From: Polaromonas sp. | GTDB lineage: Bacteria > Pseudomonadota > Gammaproteobacteria > Burkholderiales > Burkholderiaceae_C | Direction: 5' to 3' | Assembly (NCBI GenBank): GCA_013298815.1 | Contig: JAAFJF010000003.1 | Span: 116,059 to 180,058 of the forward strand | Length of the DNA: 64,000 nt | In this document: one piece after another, positions 47,701 to 57,222 of the stretch | Layout: every line of letters begins with the position of its first letter | Numbering within the stretch: position 1 is the first letter of the stretch | Position numbers and translations under genes: made by a program | The notes under the pieces: generated by a model | Databases searched by the model: none | The model's input: only the letters and a program-made list of their open reading frames with translations | Told to the model about the DNA's origin: nothing

Positions 47701-48933
47701 GGTGTCTGGGTTGTAGAACAAGCGCTGGAACAGTGCTTGGACGGCATCTTCTGTTGGCGGCTCACCAGGGCGCATCATGCGATAAATCGCTACACGTGCT
47801 GCAAATTCATCAACCGTTTCATCAGTACGCAAAGTTTGTGAAATGTATGAGCCTTGGTCTAACTCATTGGTGTAAATACATGGTAAGTCTTCAATACCAG
47901 CAGTACGCAATTTTTTGAGTAGCGTTTCAGTCAATTCGTCATTGGCTTTTGCAATGATTTCACCCGTCTCCGCATCCACAATTGACTTAGCGACCACACG
48001 GCCAAGCAAGTAATCTTCTGGGACGCTGATGTGAGTTGTACCAGATTGCTCAAGTTCACGTGTATGACGAACCGTTACACGCTTGTCTTTCGCGACAATA
48101 ACCTTGCCAGATTTATCAGTGATGTCAAATCGAGCAACTTCACCACGGATGCGCTCAGCCACAAATTCCATTTGTGCGCCACTATCCATCAAACGGAATT
48201 GGTCATTCACAAAGAAGTTAGCCAAAATTGACTCTGGATTCAGGCCAATGGCTTTGAGCAAAATCGTGACTGGCATCTTACGACGGCGGTCAACACGGAA
48301 ATACAAAATGTCTTTTGGATCAAACTCAAAATCTAACCATGAGCCACGATATGGAATGATACGAGCAGAGAACAACAACTTACCAGAGCTGTGCGTCTTG
48401 CCTTTGTCATGCTCAAAAAACACACCAGGCGAACGGTGTAACTGCGACACAATCACGCGCTCGGTACCATTGATCACAAACGAGCCTTTTTCAGTCATCA
48501 AGGGCACTTCGCCCATGTAGACTTCTTGCTCTTTGACCTCTTTCACAACTTTTGAATGCGTTGTAGAAGATTCACGGTCATAAATAATTAGCTGAACCCT
48601 TGCACGCACAGCGGAACCGTATGTCAAACCACGGGTTTGGCACTCACGCACGTCAAAACCAGGTTTGGCAAGGTTATAGTCCAAGAACTTCATCTCTACA
48701 AAGCCGTTGTGCGAAACAATTGGAAACGCACCTGTAAAAGCAGCTTGCAGCCCTTCGTTGGTACGATTTTGCGGCAGAATACCAGCTTGCAAAAATGCTG
48801 TGTACGCGTCTTTTTGCATTTGCAGCAAGTACGGAATCTCTAAAACGCTTTCGCGGTTTCCAAAGTTTTTACGGATACGTTTGCGTTCTGTATATGAATA
48901 ACTTGACGTTAAATTACTTGTCGTATTTGGCAT
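44794..48933 (-). CDS. rpoB: RNA polymerase beta subunit
   Basis: The product has 1379 residues. The rifampicin-binding region reads [20 protein letters not shown] and SALGPGGL, the wild-type susceptible pattern, with no known resistance change. The C-terminus has KPAGMMK-equivalent polymerase motifs such as [15 protein letters not shown]. The ATG at 48933 ([11 protein letters not shown]) has GGAGAG just upstream; the ORF start 14 codons earlier lacks support. It lies between rplL and rpoC. Confidence 0.99.
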   Translation of the reverse strand: MPNTTSNLTSSYSYTERKRIRKNFGNRESVLEIPYLLQMQKDAYTAFLQAGILPQNRTNEGLQAAFTGAFPIVSHNGFVEMKFLDYNLAKPGFDVRECQTRGLTYGSAVRARVQLIIYDRESSTTHSKVVKEVKEQEVYMGEVPLMTEKGSFVINGTERVIVSQLHRSPGVFFEHDKGKTHSSGKLLFSARIIPYRGSWLDFEFDPKDILYFRVDRRRKMPVTILLKAIGLNPESILANFFVNDQFRLMDSGAQMEFVAERIRGEVARFDITDKSGKVIVAKDKRVTVRHTRELEQSGTTHISVPEDYLLGRVVAKSIVDAETGEIIAKANDELTETLLKKLRTAGIEDLPCIYTNELDQGSYISQTLRTDETVDEFAARVAIYRMMRPGEPPTEDAVQALFQRLFYNPDTYDLSRVGRMKFNAKMGRAESTGPMVMTNEDILSVVKILVDLRNGRGEVDDIDHLGNRRVRCVGELAENQYRTGLARIEKAVKERLGQAEQEPLMPHDLINSKPISAALKEFFGASQLSQFMDQTNPLSEITHKRRISALGPGGLTRERAGFEVRDVHVTHYGRVCPIETPEGPNIGLINSLALYARLNEYGFIETPYRRVIDGKATMQIDYLSAIEEGKYVIAQANAGLDKNGVLTDELVSARETGESIFVGAERVQYMDVSPGQIVSVAASLVPFLEHDDANRALMGANMQRQAVPVLRPEKAFVGTGIERVSAVDSGTVVTATRGGIVDYIDATRIVVRVNDAEAQAGEVGVDIYNLIKYQRSNQNTNIHQRPIVKKGDKLTKGDVIADGASTDLGELALGQNMLIGFMPWNGYNFEDSILISERVVAEDRYTSIHIEELVVMARDTKLGAEEITRDIPNLSEQQLNRMDDSGIIYVGAEVEPGDTLVGKVTPKGETTLTPEEKLLRAIFGEKASDVKDTSLRVSQGSRGTVIDVQVFTREGIVRDKRAQQIIDDELKRFRLDLNDQLRIVEADSFSRIEKLLIGKVANGGPQKLAKGTKIDKAYLESVEKFHWFDIRPADDEVATQLESIKNSTEQTRHSFDLAFEEKRKKLTQGDELPAGVLKMVKVYLAVKRRLQPGDKMAGRHGNKGVVSKILPVEDMPFMADGTPCDIVLNPLGVPSRMNVGQVLEVHLGWAAKGIGQRIGDMLQAETKVAEMRQFFETLYNTSGRQEDFSKLNDLQINEMATNLSSGVTFATPVFDGASEDEIRSMLKLAYPDDIAKTKGLTATRTQAQLYDGRTGDAFDRTTTVGYMHFLKLHHLVDDKMHARSTGPYSLVTQQPLGGKAQFGGQRFGEMEVWALEAYGASYVLQEMLTVKSDDVQGRTRVYESIVKGEHTIEAGMPESFNVLVKEIRSLGIDMELERG

Positions 48934-49175
48934 GTGCTCTCCGGGCTTAAGACGGTTTGTCCTGGACATACGCAACTGATCGGCCGCATGACATAACTAC
49001 AAAAGATATGTACATGCAACGGGCTTGGTGGTTGGCCGCTACCAACCATTGGCGGACGGTTGCGCATTGCACGCAACCCGAACCAAGGCATCTTCTGCAG
49101 TCGGGGTCAGAAGACACTGAAAAGCAAGCTATTTAACTTGATTTTCAGTGCGCTCTCGAACACTACTTAAGCAGG

Positions 49176-49211
49176 AAAGGCTGGAGGCCTTTTTCAGGAA
49201 CTCCAGCCTTT
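49176..49211 (-). promoter_or_regulatory. Hairpin in the rplL-rpoB spacer (attenuator or processing site)
   Basis: AAAGGCTGGAG and CTCCAGCCTTT pair perfectly around a 14-base loop, 14 bases after the rplL stop. The run of U expected for full termination is short. In E. coli this spacer holds a partial terminator and an RNase III site, which lowers rpoB relative to rplL. The same role is inferred here. Confidence 0.7.
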
Positions 49212-49225
49212 ACGCAAAGCAAAGC

Positions 49226-49597
49226 TTATTTCAGCTCAGCCTTAGCTCCAGCTTCTTCAAGCTTCTTCTTAGCTGCATCGGCGTCTGCTTTAGAAACACC
49301 TTCTTTAACAGCCTTAGGAGCGCCGTCAACCAAGTCTTTCGCTTCTTTCAAGCCCAGACCCGTGATTTCGCGAACCGCTTTAATCACAGACACTTTGTTC
49401 GCGCCAGCTTCGAGAAGCATGACGTTGAACTCTGTTTGCTCTTCAGCTGCAGCTGCTGGACCAGCAGCTGCAGCAGGACCTGCCATAGCTGCAGCGCTCA
49501 CGCCAAATTTCTCTTCGATGGCTTTCACCAAATCATTGAGTTCCATGACCGTCATGCTATCGAGACTGGTCAAAAATGCGTCTTTATCAAATGCCAT
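49226..49597 (-). CDS. rplL: Ribosomal protein L7/L12
   Basis: This 123-residue stalk protein has an N-terminal dimerisation region ([20 protein letters not shown]), an Ala-rich hinge (about residues 36-52) and the conserved C-terminal factor-binding domain ([20 protein letters not shown]). It binds L10 and recruits elongation factors. It is downstream of rplJ. Confidence 0.98.
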   Translation of the reverse strand: MAFDKDAFLTSLDSMTVMELNDLVKAIEEKFGVSAAAMAGPAAAAGPAAAAEEQTEFNVMLLEAGANKVSVIKAVREITGLGLKEAKDLVDGAPKAVKEGVSKADADAAKKKLEEAGAKAELK

Positions 49598-49688
49598 TTT
49601 TATTTCCTTTTATCAGGGTGATTGTTCACTCTGTGAACAGCCCCAAAATTTATATTGGTTACAAATTCGTCAGCACTTAATCTTACGA

Positions 49689-50189
49689 TTAAGCTGCGAC
49701 CGCTTCGCCTTTTGTCCCAGCTACTGCGGCCAGCACACGTGCTGTACGAGAGATTGGGGATTGCAACAAGCCCAGCAATTGAGCCAACAACACTTCTTTC
49801 GAAGGAATGCTTGCCAATTGTTTAACGCCGTTCACGTCCAAAGCTTTACCCGCAAACGCGCCAGCGCGAATCACCAATTTATCATTGGTTTTCGCAAAGT
49901 CAGCAACCACTTTCGCGGCAGCTACTGCGTCAACAGAAAAGCCATAAATCAACGGACCAGTCATTTGGTCAGCCACAACATCAAAAGCGCTACCTGCGAC
50001 AGCACGACGAGCCAAGGTGTTTTTCAACACACTCAGGCTAACGCCATTGCTGCGCGCTGCAGAGCGCAATTTAGTCATATCAGCGACCGTAATGCCACGG
50101 TATTCCGCGATCACGAGCGTTTGAGCTTTTGCTGCGAGGCCGTTCACTTCATCAATGACGGCTTGTTTCTCACTGCGATTAAGACTCAA
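49689..50189 (-). CDS. rplJ: Ribosomal protein L10
   Basis: This stalk-base protein of 166 residues binds 23S rRNA and the L7/L12 dimers, and in proteobacteria represses its own mRNA. I place the start at TTG 50189 because it gives [15 protein letters not shown], the family N-terminus, and AAGGAG lies 6 bases before it. The ATG seven codons upstream (50210) would put that AAGGAG inside the gene. The leader before it is long (see 50190-50503). Confidence 0.9.
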   Translation of the reverse strand: MSLNRSEKQAVIDEVNGLAAKAQTLVIAEYRGITVADMTKLRSAARSNGVSLSVLKNTLARRAVAGSAFDVVADQMTGPLIYGFSVDAVAAAKVVADFAKTNDKLVIRAGAFAGKALDVNGVKQLASIPSKEVLLAQLLGLLQSPISRTARVLAAVAGTKGEAVAA

Positions 50190-50503
50190 GATTAACTCCT
50201 TAATATGCATTTGGTTTTGCTGTTAATTCAGCATAATACATTTGCACGCCATAAAATCAGCGACCAACTGTTTCGGATAATTCCTATGCAGCGGGATCGC
50301 CATCTGCGTTGGTCATTCACTGAACAGCAAATGTTTACGTGTTGTCGTCTTTTCAAACCCAAACACACCAACGGTCTTGGATGGCCCGGCAGCCGAACAA
50401 GTCAACTACCAGCCCACCACATCAAGTTGCTCGTCAAATTTCTTAAAGGAATTTTGACGGGCGACTCAAATTTTTAAACCATTACAAAACTATTACTGCG
50501 CGA
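50190..50503 (-). promoter_or_regulatory. rplJ leader, probable L10 autoregulatory region
   Basis: 314 bases without a gene separate rplA from rplJ. In proteobacteria this interval holds the rplJL promoter and an mRNA structure bound by L10. On the minus strand it contains CGTCAAAATTCC pairing with GAAATTTGACG near 50437-50463 and the stretch ACGCAGATGGCGATCCCGCT near 50300. I infer the L10 leader from place and length, not from a full fold. Confidence 0.6.
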
Positions 50504-51202
50504 TTAAGCAGCAGAAACAGTTTGTGAATCAACACGTACACCCACACCCATGGTGGAAGATACGGCGATTTTTCTCAAATACACGCCTTTGCTGGTAGCT
50601 GGTTTGGCTTTTTGCAAAGCCTCAACCAACGCAGCCAAGTTGCCTTGCAACTTGTCATTGTCAAACGACCGACGACCGATGGTGGAGTGCACGATGCCAC
50701 CTTTGTCAACACGGAACTGAACTTGACCAGCTTTAGCGTTTTTAACCGCTGTAGCAACGTCAGGCGTAACTGTACCGACTTTCGGGTTTGGCATCAAACC
50801 ACGTGGACCCAAAATTTGACCAAGTGTACCAACCACACGCATAGCGTCTGGAGCAGCAATCACGATGTCAAACGGCATATCGCCAGCCTTAACCATCGCA
50901 GCCAAATCATCCATGCCAACGATGTCAGCGCCAGCAGCTTTGGCTTCTTCAGCTTTAGCGCCTTGGGCGAACACCGCGACGCGAACTGTTTTACCTGTGC
51001 CGTTAGGCAACACAACAGCGCCGCGAACCACTTGGTCTGACTTCTTAGAATCCACGCCGAGTTGCACAGCAACATCGATAGACTCGTCAAACTTTGCAGT
51101 AGCGAACTCTTTAACCAACACCAAAGCATCTGCCAAAGCGTACAGCTTGTTGCCGTCTATTTTGCCAACTTGGGTCTTTTGTTTCTTGGTGAGCTTGGTC
51201 AT
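50504..51202 (-). CDS. rplA: Ribosomal protein L1
   Basis: This 232-residue protein of the L1 stalk has the signature VAIGTV-type stretch [20 protein letters not shown] and [15 protein letters not shown]. It binds 23S rRNA and, as a repressor, its own operon mRNA. It overlaps the rplK stop by 4 bases (ATGA). Confidence 0.98.
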   Translation of the reverse strand: MTKLTKKQKTQVGKIDGNKLYALADALVLVKEFATAKFDESIDVAVQLGVDSKKSDQVVRGAVVLPNGTGKTVRVAVFAQGAKAEEAKAAGADIVGMDDLAAMVKAGDMPFDIVIAAPDAMRVVGTLGQILGPRGLMPNPKVGTVTPDVATAVKNAKAGQVQFRVDKGGIVHSTIGRRSFDNDKLQGNLAALVEALQKAKPATSKGVYLRKIAVSSTMGVGVRVDSQTVSAA

Positions 51203-51633
51203 TTCACGCCCTCCGTATTGACACCCATTGAACGCGCAGTACCAGCGATGGTACGCACGGCTGCGTCTAAATCAGCAGCGGTCATATCTTTCATTTTTGT
51301 TTTAGCAATTTCTTCGAGCTGTGCGCGTGTGATTTTGCCGACTTTGTCTGTGTGCGGACGAGCTGAACCTTTGTCCAACTTGATCGCCTTCTTGATCAAA
51401 ACAGTCGCTGGCGGTGTTTTGATGATGAAGGTGAAGCTCTTGTCTGCAAATGCTGTGATGACCACAGGCAATGGCAAACCTGGCTCGACGCCTTGAGTCT
51501 GCGCGTTAAACGCCTTACAGAACTCCATGATGTTCAAACCACGTTGACCCAATGCTGGGCCGATTGGTGGTGATGGATTGGCTTTACCTGCTGGAACTTG
51601 CAGCTTGATAAAACCGACGATTTTTTTCGCCAT
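51199..51633 (-). CDS. rplK: Ribosomal protein L11
   Basis: This 144-residue protein of the GTPase-associated centre starts [20 protein letters not shown] and has [20 protein letters not shown]. The length is normal. It is the first gene of rplKA, coupled to rplA. Confidence 0.98.
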   Translation of the reverse strand: MAKKIVGFIKLQVPAGKANPSPPIGPALGQRGLNIMEFCKAFNAQTQGVEPGLPLPVVITAFADKSFTFIIKTPPATVLIKKAIKLDKGSARPHTDKVGKITRAQLEEIAKTKMKDMTAADLDAAVRTIAGTARSMGVNTEGVK

Positions 51634-51777
51634 TTTTATACTCCTTACGGGTCATAACGCTCAGCACAAAACCGAAGCTTCCCGGGGTTAACAACTCATT
51701 TAAACCGCCAAACTCATCAGATGAGTTTTACGATTTTTTCGCGCCGAGCTGAAAAAGCGCAAAATTTCAAAATCTGT

Positions 51778-52389
51778 TTATGTCTTCTCGATCTGGCTGA
51801 ATTCCAGTTCGACAGGTGTTGAGCGACCAAAAATAGTAACCGCCACACGCACTTTGCTTTTTTCGTAATTGACCTCTTCGACTGAGCCGTTAAAGTCGGT
51901 GAACGGGCCATCTTTGACACGTACAAATTCACCCACTTCAAACTCAACTTTGTGACGCGGTTTATCAGTGCCAGTTTGCATTTGATTCACGATTTTCTGA
52001 ACTTCAGACTCAGAAATCGGTGATGGACGGTTTTTACCGCCACCAATAAAACCCGTGACCTTGTTGGTGTGCTTGATCAAATGCCAAGTGTCATCATCCA
52101 TGACCATCTCGACAAAGACATAGCCCGGGAAAAATTTACGCTCAGTTGTTTTCTTTTGACCGTTTTTGATTTCAACCACTTCTTCCGTAGGCACCAAAAT
52201 ACGACCAAATTTTGAAGGCGCTGCTGATTGCGCAATGCGCTCAATGATGTTGCGCTCAACCGTTTTTTCCATACCCGAATAAGCGTGTACCACGTACCAA
52301 CGCAAATCAGGATTGACCGTTGCAGCCGCAGGTGCCGCCGAGGCTTCGACCACCGGCGCATTATCCGAGACCATAGTTTCTTCAATCAT
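51778..52389 (-). CDS. nusG: Transcription elongation/antitermination factor NusG
   Basis: This 203-residue factor has an N-terminal NGN domain ([35 protein letters not shown]) and a C-terminal KOW domain ([19 protein letters not shown]). A 24-residue acidic/Ala-rich extension precedes the NGN domain. The ATG at 52389 shares one base with the secE stop (TAATG). It links RNA polymerase to Rho or the ribosome. Confidence 0.96.
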   Translation of the reverse strand: MIEETMVSDNAPVVEASAAPAAATVNPDLRWYVVHAYSGMEKTVERNIIERIAQSAAPSKFGRILVPTEEVVEIKNGQKKTTERKFFPGYVFVEMVMDDDTWHLIKHTNKVTGFIGGGKNRPSPISESEVQKIVNQMQTGTDKPRHKVEFEVGEFVRVKDGPFTDFNGSVEEVNYEKSKVRVAVTIFGRSTPVELEFSQIEKT

Positions 52390-52772
52390 TATTTTTTCCA
52401 ACCCAAAATCAAATCGAAGATCAACCACTCAAGTGTTTTGTCAGTCGCCCATAAGAAAATAGCCATGATCAACACAAAGCCGAACACATAAGCCGTCATT
52501 TGAACCGTCTCTTTACGCGTTGGCCAAGCAACTTTCTTAACTTCGCGCACTGAATCGCGACCAAAAGCTACCAACTGCTTACCAGCTTCTGCCGTGAAAA
52601 ATACCGCACCCGCCGCAACCAAGCAAACCAACAAAACACCCCATTGCACCAACTGGCCTTGTTTTGCCAGCATATAAAACGCAACGATCGCAGCCAGCAC
52701 CAAACCCGCAGCCAATGCGAGCTTCATTTTTTCAGCGCCGGTTCCGACGGTTTCAACTTGTGGACTAGCCAT
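52389..52772 (-). CDS. secE: Preprotein translocase subunit SecE
   Basis: This 127-residue protein has three membrane helices, as in E. coli SecE, with the conserved amphipathic segment [20 protein letters not shown] before the last helix. It clamps SecY in the protein channel. It precedes nusG with a one-base overlap. Confidence 0.96.
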   Translation of the reverse strand: MASPQVETVGTGAEKMKLALAAGLVLAAIVAFYMLAKQGQLVQWGVLLVCLVAAGAVFFTAEAGKQLVAFGRDSVREVKKVAWPTRKETVQMTAYVFGFVLIMAIFLWATDKTLEWLIFDLILGWKK

Positions 52773-52840
52773 GTTTACTCAGCAATCTTTTCAATATTTA
52801 GTCTCAAAAAACGATGCAAATGCTTCACTTCCTGAGACGA

Positions 52841-52864
52841 CTAAGCCCATTTGATCTAAATGGG
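52841..52864. other. Hairpin between tRNA-Trp and secE
   Basis: AGCCCATTT and AAATGGGCT pair around GATCT. No U run follows on the minus strand, so it may mark RNA processing and not termination. Confidence 0.5.
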
Positions 52865-52895
52865 CTTTCTTGGTTCACTTACTTTACTCAACTAG

Positions 52896-52914
52896 CCACC
52901 TTTTTAAGGTGGCA
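52896..52914 (-). other. Hairpin touching the 3' CCA of tRNA-Trp
   Basis: On the minus strand GCCACCTT and AAGGTGGC pair around AAA and use the tRNA's own discriminator and CCA bases in the first arm. This could be a processing signal or a weak terminator. Confidence 0.5.
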
Positions 52915-52985
52915 GGGGCAGTAAGAATCGAACTTACAACCTTCGGTTTTGGAGACCGACGCTCTGCCAATTGAGCTATACCCCT
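52910..52985 (-). tRNA. tRNA-Trp (CCA)
   Basis: A complete cloverleaf on the minus strand with anticodon CCA in GTCGGTCTCCAAAACCGAAG, acceptor AGGGGTA pairing with TGCCCCT, and an encoded CCA. It lies between tuf and secE, the E. coli-like arrangement. Confidence 0.96.
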
Positions 52986-53014
52986 ACAAATCTTTCGATT
53001 TGCTCGATGGCAAA

Positions 53015-54205
53015 TTAAGCAATAATCTTAGCCACGACACCCGCACCGACGGTCTTGCCGCCTTCACGAATCGCGAAGCGCAAGCCTTCTTCCATCGCAA
53101 TCGGGTTGATCAACTTCACAGTGATCGACACGTTGTCGCCTGGCATGACCATTTCTTTGCCTTCTGGCAACTCGATCGCACCTGTCACGTCCGTTGTACG
53201 GAAGTAGAACTGTGGGCGGTAGTTGTTGAAGAATGGGGTATGACGGCCGCCTTCGTCTTTTGACAAGACGTAGATTTCTGAGGTGAAGTGGGTGTGCGGC
53301 TTGATAGAGCCTGGCTTACCCAACACTTGACCACGCTGGACGTCTTCACGCTTGGTGCCGCGCAACAAGATACCGACGTTGTCGCCTGCTTGGCCTTGGT
53401 CCAGCAATTTGCGGAACATTTCAACGCCAGTACAAGTTGTTTTGACTGTATCGATGATACCGACGATTTCGATCTCTTCGCCGACTTTAACGATACCGCG
53501 CTCGATACGACCTGTAACCACAGTTCCACGACCAGAGATGGAGAACACGTCTTCGACTGGCATCAAGAAGGCACCGTCCACAGCGCGCTCTGGCGTTGGG
53601 ATGTAGCTGTCGAGTGCATCTGCGAGTTTGAAGATAGCGCCTTCGCCCATGGGGCCTTTGTCGCCTTCCATGGCCAGCTTAGCTGAGCCACGGATGATTG
53701 GGGTGTCGTCGCCTGGGAAGTCATACTTGTCCAAGAGTTCGCGAACTTCCATTTCGACCAACTCGAGGAGCTCCTCGTCATCCACCATGTCGCATTTGTT
53801 CAAGAAGACGATGATGTATGGAACACCAACTTGGCGAGCCAACAAGATGTGCTCGCGTGTTTGAGGCATTGGGCCGTCAGCTGCTGAGCAGACCAACACG
53901 GCGCCGTCCATCTGTGCAGCACCAGTGATCATGTTTTTAACATAGTCAGCGTGGCCTGGGCAGTCTACGTGCGCGTAGTGGCGTGTTTCTGTTTCGTATT
54001 CAACGTGCGCTGTATTGATGGTAATACCGCGTGCTTTTTCTTCTGGTGCCGCGTCGATTTGGTCGTAAGCTTTGGCTTGTCCACCGAATTTAGCTGCCAA
54101 CACGGTTGTGATTGCCGCTGTGAGTGTGGTTTTACCGTGGTCAACGTGACCAATGGTGCCGACGTTCACGTGGGGCTTGGTGCGTACAAATTTCTCTTTT
54201 GCCAT
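53015..54205 (-). CDS. tuf: Elongation factor Tu
   Basis: This 396-residue GTPase delivers aminoacyl-tRNA to the ribosome. It has the P-loop [11 protein letters not shown], switch [14 protein letters not shown], specificity motif NKCDMVDD and the C-terminal end [19 protein letters not shown] [15 protein letters not shown]. Many bacteria of this group carry a second copy in the rps operon. Here it lies between tRNA-Thr and tRNA-Trp. Confidence 0.99.
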   Translation of the reverse strand: MAKEKFVRTKPHVNVGTIGHVDHGKTTLTAAITTVLAAKFGGQAKAYDQIDAAPEEKARGITINTAHVEYETETRHYAHVDCPGHADYVKNMITGAAQMDGAVLVCSAADGPMPQTREHILLARQVGVPYIIVFLNKCDMVDDEELLELVEMEVRELLDKYDFPGDDTPIIRGSAKLAMEGDKGPMGEGAIFKLADALDSYIPTPERAVDGAFLMPVEDVFSISGRGTVVTGRIERGIVKVGEEIEIVGIIDTVKTTCTGVEMFRKLLDQGQAGDNVGILLRGTKREDVQRGQVLGKPGSIKPHTHFTSEIYVLSKDEGGRHTPFFNNYRPQFYFRTTDVTGAIELPEGKEMVMPGDNVSITVKLINPIAMEEGLRFAIREGGKTVGAGVVAKIIA

Positions 54206-54273
54206 TTTGAATCCTATAAGTAAAAATACTCTAAAAAATTACTAAACAATAAATTACCAAATAACAACTTAAC

Positions 54274-54348
<75 letters not shown>

Positions 54349-54377
54349 TTAATCTCTTTATATATCAAGAACTTAGC

Positions 54378-54451
54378 TGGAGCGGAATGTCAGAATCGAA
54401 CTGACGACATCAGTTTGGAAAACTGAGGTTTTGCCATTAAACTAATCCCGC
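54378..54451 (-). tRNA. tRNA-Gly (TCC)
   Basis: Cloverleaf on the minus strand: acceptor GCGGGAT pairs with ATTCCGC, the anticodon is TCC in TCAGTTTTCCAAACTGA, and CCA is encoded. It is the second of three tRNAs before tuf. Confidence 0.95.
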
Positions 54452-54490
54452 TCAATTTTCTAAATTCTCTTCTAAACTCATCATTACACG

Positions 54491-54576
54491 TGGTGGAGAG
54501 AGCTGGATTCGAACCAGCGTACTCGTAAGAGGGCAGATTTACAGTCTGCTGCCATTAACCACTCGGCCATCTCTCC
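54491..54576 (-). tRNA. tRNA-Tyr (GTA)
   Basis: Class II cloverleaf on the minus strand: acceptor GGAGAGA pairs with TCTCTCC, the anticodon is GTA in GCAGACTGTAAATCTGC, the variable arm is long, and CCA is encoded. It is the first of the tyr-gly-thr-tuf run. Confidence 0.95.
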
Positions 54577-54636
54577 CGTGTCGAACCTCGAATTATGCCA
54601 CGTAAAAGACCAATTTGTCCAGATCAAGACGTAATT

Positions 54637-55389
54637 TCACCAGTTAATCGGTTGCAAACCCTGTTTTAGCAAAAAAACATTTGCCGCCCGGAAATGCCCA
54701 CAACCGATGAACGGCTTTGGCGGGCGCATGGCAGACAACGGCGATGGGTGGTTGGCGCACAACAGCAAATGCTGATTTGCAAGGCTTACTGGGGTTTGTA
54801 ACAATGCTTGCTTAGCTTGCGCATGCGCGCCCCACAGCATAAAAACAACATTTTTGTTGCCTTGTGCAACCAGCGAAATCAACGCGTCCGTCAACCCCAC
54901 CCAGCCCAGCTTGGCATGGCTGGCAGGCAGACCGTCTTCTACTGTTAAACACGTGTTCAGCAACAGCACACCCTGCTCTGCCCAAGGTACTAGAGATCCA
55001 TTTTTCATGCCTAGAATCGTCACATCACCCGTTTCTCGCCCAATTTCCTTGAATATATTACGCAGCGACGGCGGCACTTTACACGTAGATGCCACCGAAA
55101 ACGCCAGCCCCTGCGCCTGCCCAGCGCCGTGGTACGGGTCTTGACCCAAAATCACCACGCGAACCTGCTGTAGCGGAGTTAACTCCAAGGCTTTGAAAGG
55201 CGTAGGCGGATAAATCACCGCGCCGGCGTCGATTCGACTTTGAATAGCTTTCCTCAGGCCTTGCCCCGCTTCGCTGCTTAAAAATTCAGCCACAGCATCA
55301 CCCCAACCGTTCGCGACCGGCCAATCACTGGGTTGCCAGCTAGTCAGGCGATTCGGCTCTTTAGATGCATGAAATAGCTCGTTTTGCAT
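54637..55389 (-). CDS. ung: Uracil-DNA glycosylase
   Basis: This 250-residue family-1 enzyme removes uracil from DNA. It has the water-activating motif VVILGQDPYHGAGQAQGLAF and the DNA-intercalation motif CANHPSPLSA, with catalytic Asp and His intact. It is slightly longer than E. coli Ung because of its N-terminus. A copy of the dispersed element lies just upstream. Confidence 0.96.
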   Translation of the reverse strand: MQNELFHASKEPNRLTSWQPSDWPVANGWGDAVAEFLSSEAGQGLRKAIQSRIDAGAVIYPPTPFKALELTPLQQVRVVILGQDPYHGAGQAQGLAFSVASTCKVPPSLRNIFKEIGRETGDVTILGMKNGSLVPWAEQGVLLLNTCLTVEDGLPASHAKLGWVGLTDALISLVAQGNKNVVFMLWGAHAQAKQALLQTPVSLANQHLLLCANHPSPLSAMRPPKPFIGCGHFRAANVFLLKQGLQPINW

Positions 55390-55401
55390 GAAATATAGTG
55401 G

Positions 55402-55457
55402 TAAATATGACTCTAGCCCAAGTATTTACTGCCTAAACAGCTATTTTATTTATAGCA
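55402..55457 (-). repeat. Dispersed element, copy 7 (forms C-terminus of VanZ-like gene)
   Basis: Read on the minus strand: TTGCTATAAATAAAATAGCT, GTTTAGGCAGTAAATACTTG, GGCTAGAGTCATATTTACC. The TAG within TTTAGG is the stop of the VanZ-like gene. Confidence 0.88.
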
Positions 55458-55807
55458 ATATTAACTAACTTTTGACTCAACAAATAAGTGCCCAATCCCA
55501 TGGCAACGCCCACGCTGTCTGCCAACCAATCAAACCAGTCGCCATGCCGCGTTGTGGTCAACAAGCTTTGCAACACCTCCATCAACCCACCGTAGAAAAC
55601 AAGCCCCCAAACCACCGTTTTGACGTGCTTTGGGTAAGCCAGCAGGCCCGCCATTGTCAACGTGACGAACATCAGCCCATGCTGCGCTTTGTCGTAAAAA
55701 TCGAACGCTTTAGGCACGACGTATGACGGCATCAGCAGCAAAACCGTGGTCATTGTTAAGCCAATGCAGAACACCATCGACATTGCTCGCTTCAAAAGTT
55801 GCCACAT
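55433..55807 (-). CDS. VanZ-like membrane protein with repeat-derived end
   Basis: This 124-residue protein has four hydrophobic segments and the VanZ-family pattern (DKAQHGLMFVTLTMAGLLAY, then GDWFDWLADSVGVAMG). Family members are integral membrane proteins of unclear role; VanZ itself gives low-level teicoplanin resistance, but nothing here suggests that. The last residues (IAINKIAV) and the stop codon are encoded by the dispersed element. It follows trpC by 15 bases and may be the last gene of the trp operon. Confidence 0.85.
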   Translation of the reverse strand: MWQLLKRAMSMVFCIGLTMTTVLLLMPSYVVPKAFDFYDKAQHGLMFVTLTMAGLLAYPKHVKTVVWGLVFYGGLMEVLQSLLTTTRHGDWFDWLADSVGVAMGLGTYLLSQKLVNIAINKIAV

Positions 55808-55822
55808 ACCGAGATTTACAAT

Positions 55823-56638
55823 TTAAACCGAAAACAACTTCGCCAAAGCCTCACCTGGGTCGCCCGCCCGCATGAACGCCTCGCCCACGAGAAAGGCGTG
55901 AACGCCCGCTTCCCGCATTCGCACCACGTCTGCAGGGGTAGTGATGCCGGACTCGGTGACCAAAATTCGATCTTTCGGCACCTCGGCCATCAGCGCAATC
56001 GTCGTGTCCAGCGTGACCTCAAAGGTCTTCAGGTTGCGGTTGTTGATGCCGATCAGCGGTGTTTTGAGCTTCAAACTGCGCTGCAACTCGGCGGCATCGT
56101 GCACCTCGACCAATACCGCCATGTCCAAACTGCGGGCGATATGCTCGAACTCGGCCATTTGCGCATCGCTCAGAGAAGCGGCGATCAGCAAAATCGCATC
56201 CGCGCCCATCGCACGGGATTCGTAGATTTGGTAAGCGTCAACCATAAAGTCTTTGCGCAGCACCGGCAGTGGGCAGGACGCCCGGGCTTGGCGTAAATAA
56301 TCGCTACTGCCTTGGAAAAAGTCTTTGTCAGTGAGCACTGACAAACACGCTGCGCCGCATTCTGTATAGCTTTGCGCGATGTCCGCTGGCTCAAAATCCG
56401 CCCGCAAAACGCCTTTGGATGGGCTGGCTTTTTTGATTTCGGCAATCACGGCGGACTGGCCGGCGGCGATTTTGGCACGCATAGCGCCCACAAAGTCACG
56501 GGTCAACACGCGAGACTCGGCATCGGCGCGCACGGCTTCCAGCGATTTGCGCTTTTTGGCGGCCGTAACTTCTAGGTGTTTGACAGCGTTGATTTTGTCG
56601 AGAATGTTGTCGGATACTTTTGTGTTTGTGGCGGTCAT
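55823..56638 (-). CDS. trpC: Indole-3-glycerol phosphate synthase
   Basis: This 271-residue TIM-barrel enzyme closes the indole ring. It has the signature [19 protein letters not shown] with catalytic Lys, [30 protein letters not shown] and ILVTESGI. It is a stand-alone TrpC without a fused TrpF domain. The toxin-antitoxin pair separates it from trpD; only 13 bases lie between the toxin stop and the trpC start. Confidence 0.97.
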   Translation of the reverse strand: MTATNTKVSDNILDKINAVKHLEVTAAKKRKSLEAVRADAESRVLTRDFVGAMRAKIAAGQSAVIAEIKKASPSKGVLRADFEPADIAQSYTECGAACLSVLTDKDFFQGSSDYLRQARASCPLPVLRKDFMVDAYQIYESRAMGADAILLIAASLSDAQMAEFEHIARSLDMAVLVEVHDAAELQRSLKLKTPLIGINNRNLKTFEVTLDTTIALMAEVPKDRILVTESGITTPADVVRMREAGVHAFLVGEAFMRAGDPGEALAKLFSV

Positions 56639-56651
56639 TTGGTGTATTTTC

Positions 56652-56939
56652 TTAAAAGCTGCGATAAATTTCTTTACGGTGACCTACTTTGATCACGGTC
56701 ACGATGATTTGCCCATTGTCGATTTCATAAACCACGCGGTAATTTCCAACGCGAATCCGATACAAATCAATATGGCCTGATAACTTTTCAGCCCCAACGG
56801 GCTTGGGTTGTTCGGCCAATTCTTGAATACTGGCGACTAACCGCGCTCTGTCCGCCTTTTGTCCGACTGCGTCGAGCTCTTTAGCTGCCGATGATTTGAT
56901 AACAAGGCGATAGACAGGTTGTACTTTTGACAAACTCAC
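56652..56939 (-). CDS. RelE/ParE-family toxin
   Basis: This 95-residue protein has the RelE-fold ending, [20 protein letters not shown] followed by [20 protein letters not shown]. RelE toxins cleave mRNA on the ribosome, and the Arg and Tyr residues for this are present. It starts at GTG overlapping the antitoxin TGA (GTGA). It sits inside the trp operon between trpD and trpC. Confidence 0.9.
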   Translation of the reverse strand: MSLSKVQPVYRLVIKSSAAKELDAVGQKADRARLVASIQELAEQPKPVGAEKLSGHIDLYRIRVGNYRVVYEIDNGQIIVTVIKVGHRKEIYRSF

Positions 56940-57187
56940 AATTTGCCACGCTGCTGCAAAGACACCACCACATCAGCAAAATCTAAGCTTTCCTCTGCCG
57001 AGCGAGCGCGGTGAGCAGATATGTCCTCAGCATCCTCTAGCAAAGTCAAGCTGACGGCGCGGTTCACCAATTCAGACATAGACTGCCCAGAAGCGGCGGC
57101 TTTTAGCCGCAACGCTTGGTGGATGTCACCATCAAAATAGACGGTTGCGCGTTTGGCGGCGCTGGTGTTGAGGGTATTAGTTTGCAT
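56936..57187 (-). CDS. Ribbon-helix-helix antitoxin
   Basis: This 83-residue protein has an N-terminal ribbon-helix-helix DNA-binding segment (RATVYFDGDIHQALRLKAAA) and an acidic C-terminal part that would wrap the toxin. I chose ATG 57187 over the TTG before it. The 18-bp inverted repeat at 57205-57222 just upstream is its probable operator. Confidence 0.88.
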   Translation of the reverse strand: MQTNTLNTSAAKRATVYFDGDIHQALRLKAAASGQSMSELVNRAVSLTLLEDAEDISAHRARSAEESLDFADVVVSLQQRGKL

Positions 57188-57204
57188 CAATCGAGTATAA
57201 CGTT

Positions 57205-57222
57205 TTGACGCTATAACGTCAA
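57205..57222. promoter_or_regulatory. Inverted repeat, probable toxin-antitoxin operator
   Basis: TTGACG, CTATAA, CGTCAA is a perfect inverted repeat. A nearby direct repeat TATAACG occurs twice (57197, 57212). It overlaps the trpD stop codon and lies 18 bases before the antitoxin start. Confidence 0.65.

Noticed and set aside
52928..53864. Rightward frames opposite tuf
   Set aside because: Shadows of the codon-biased tuf gene.
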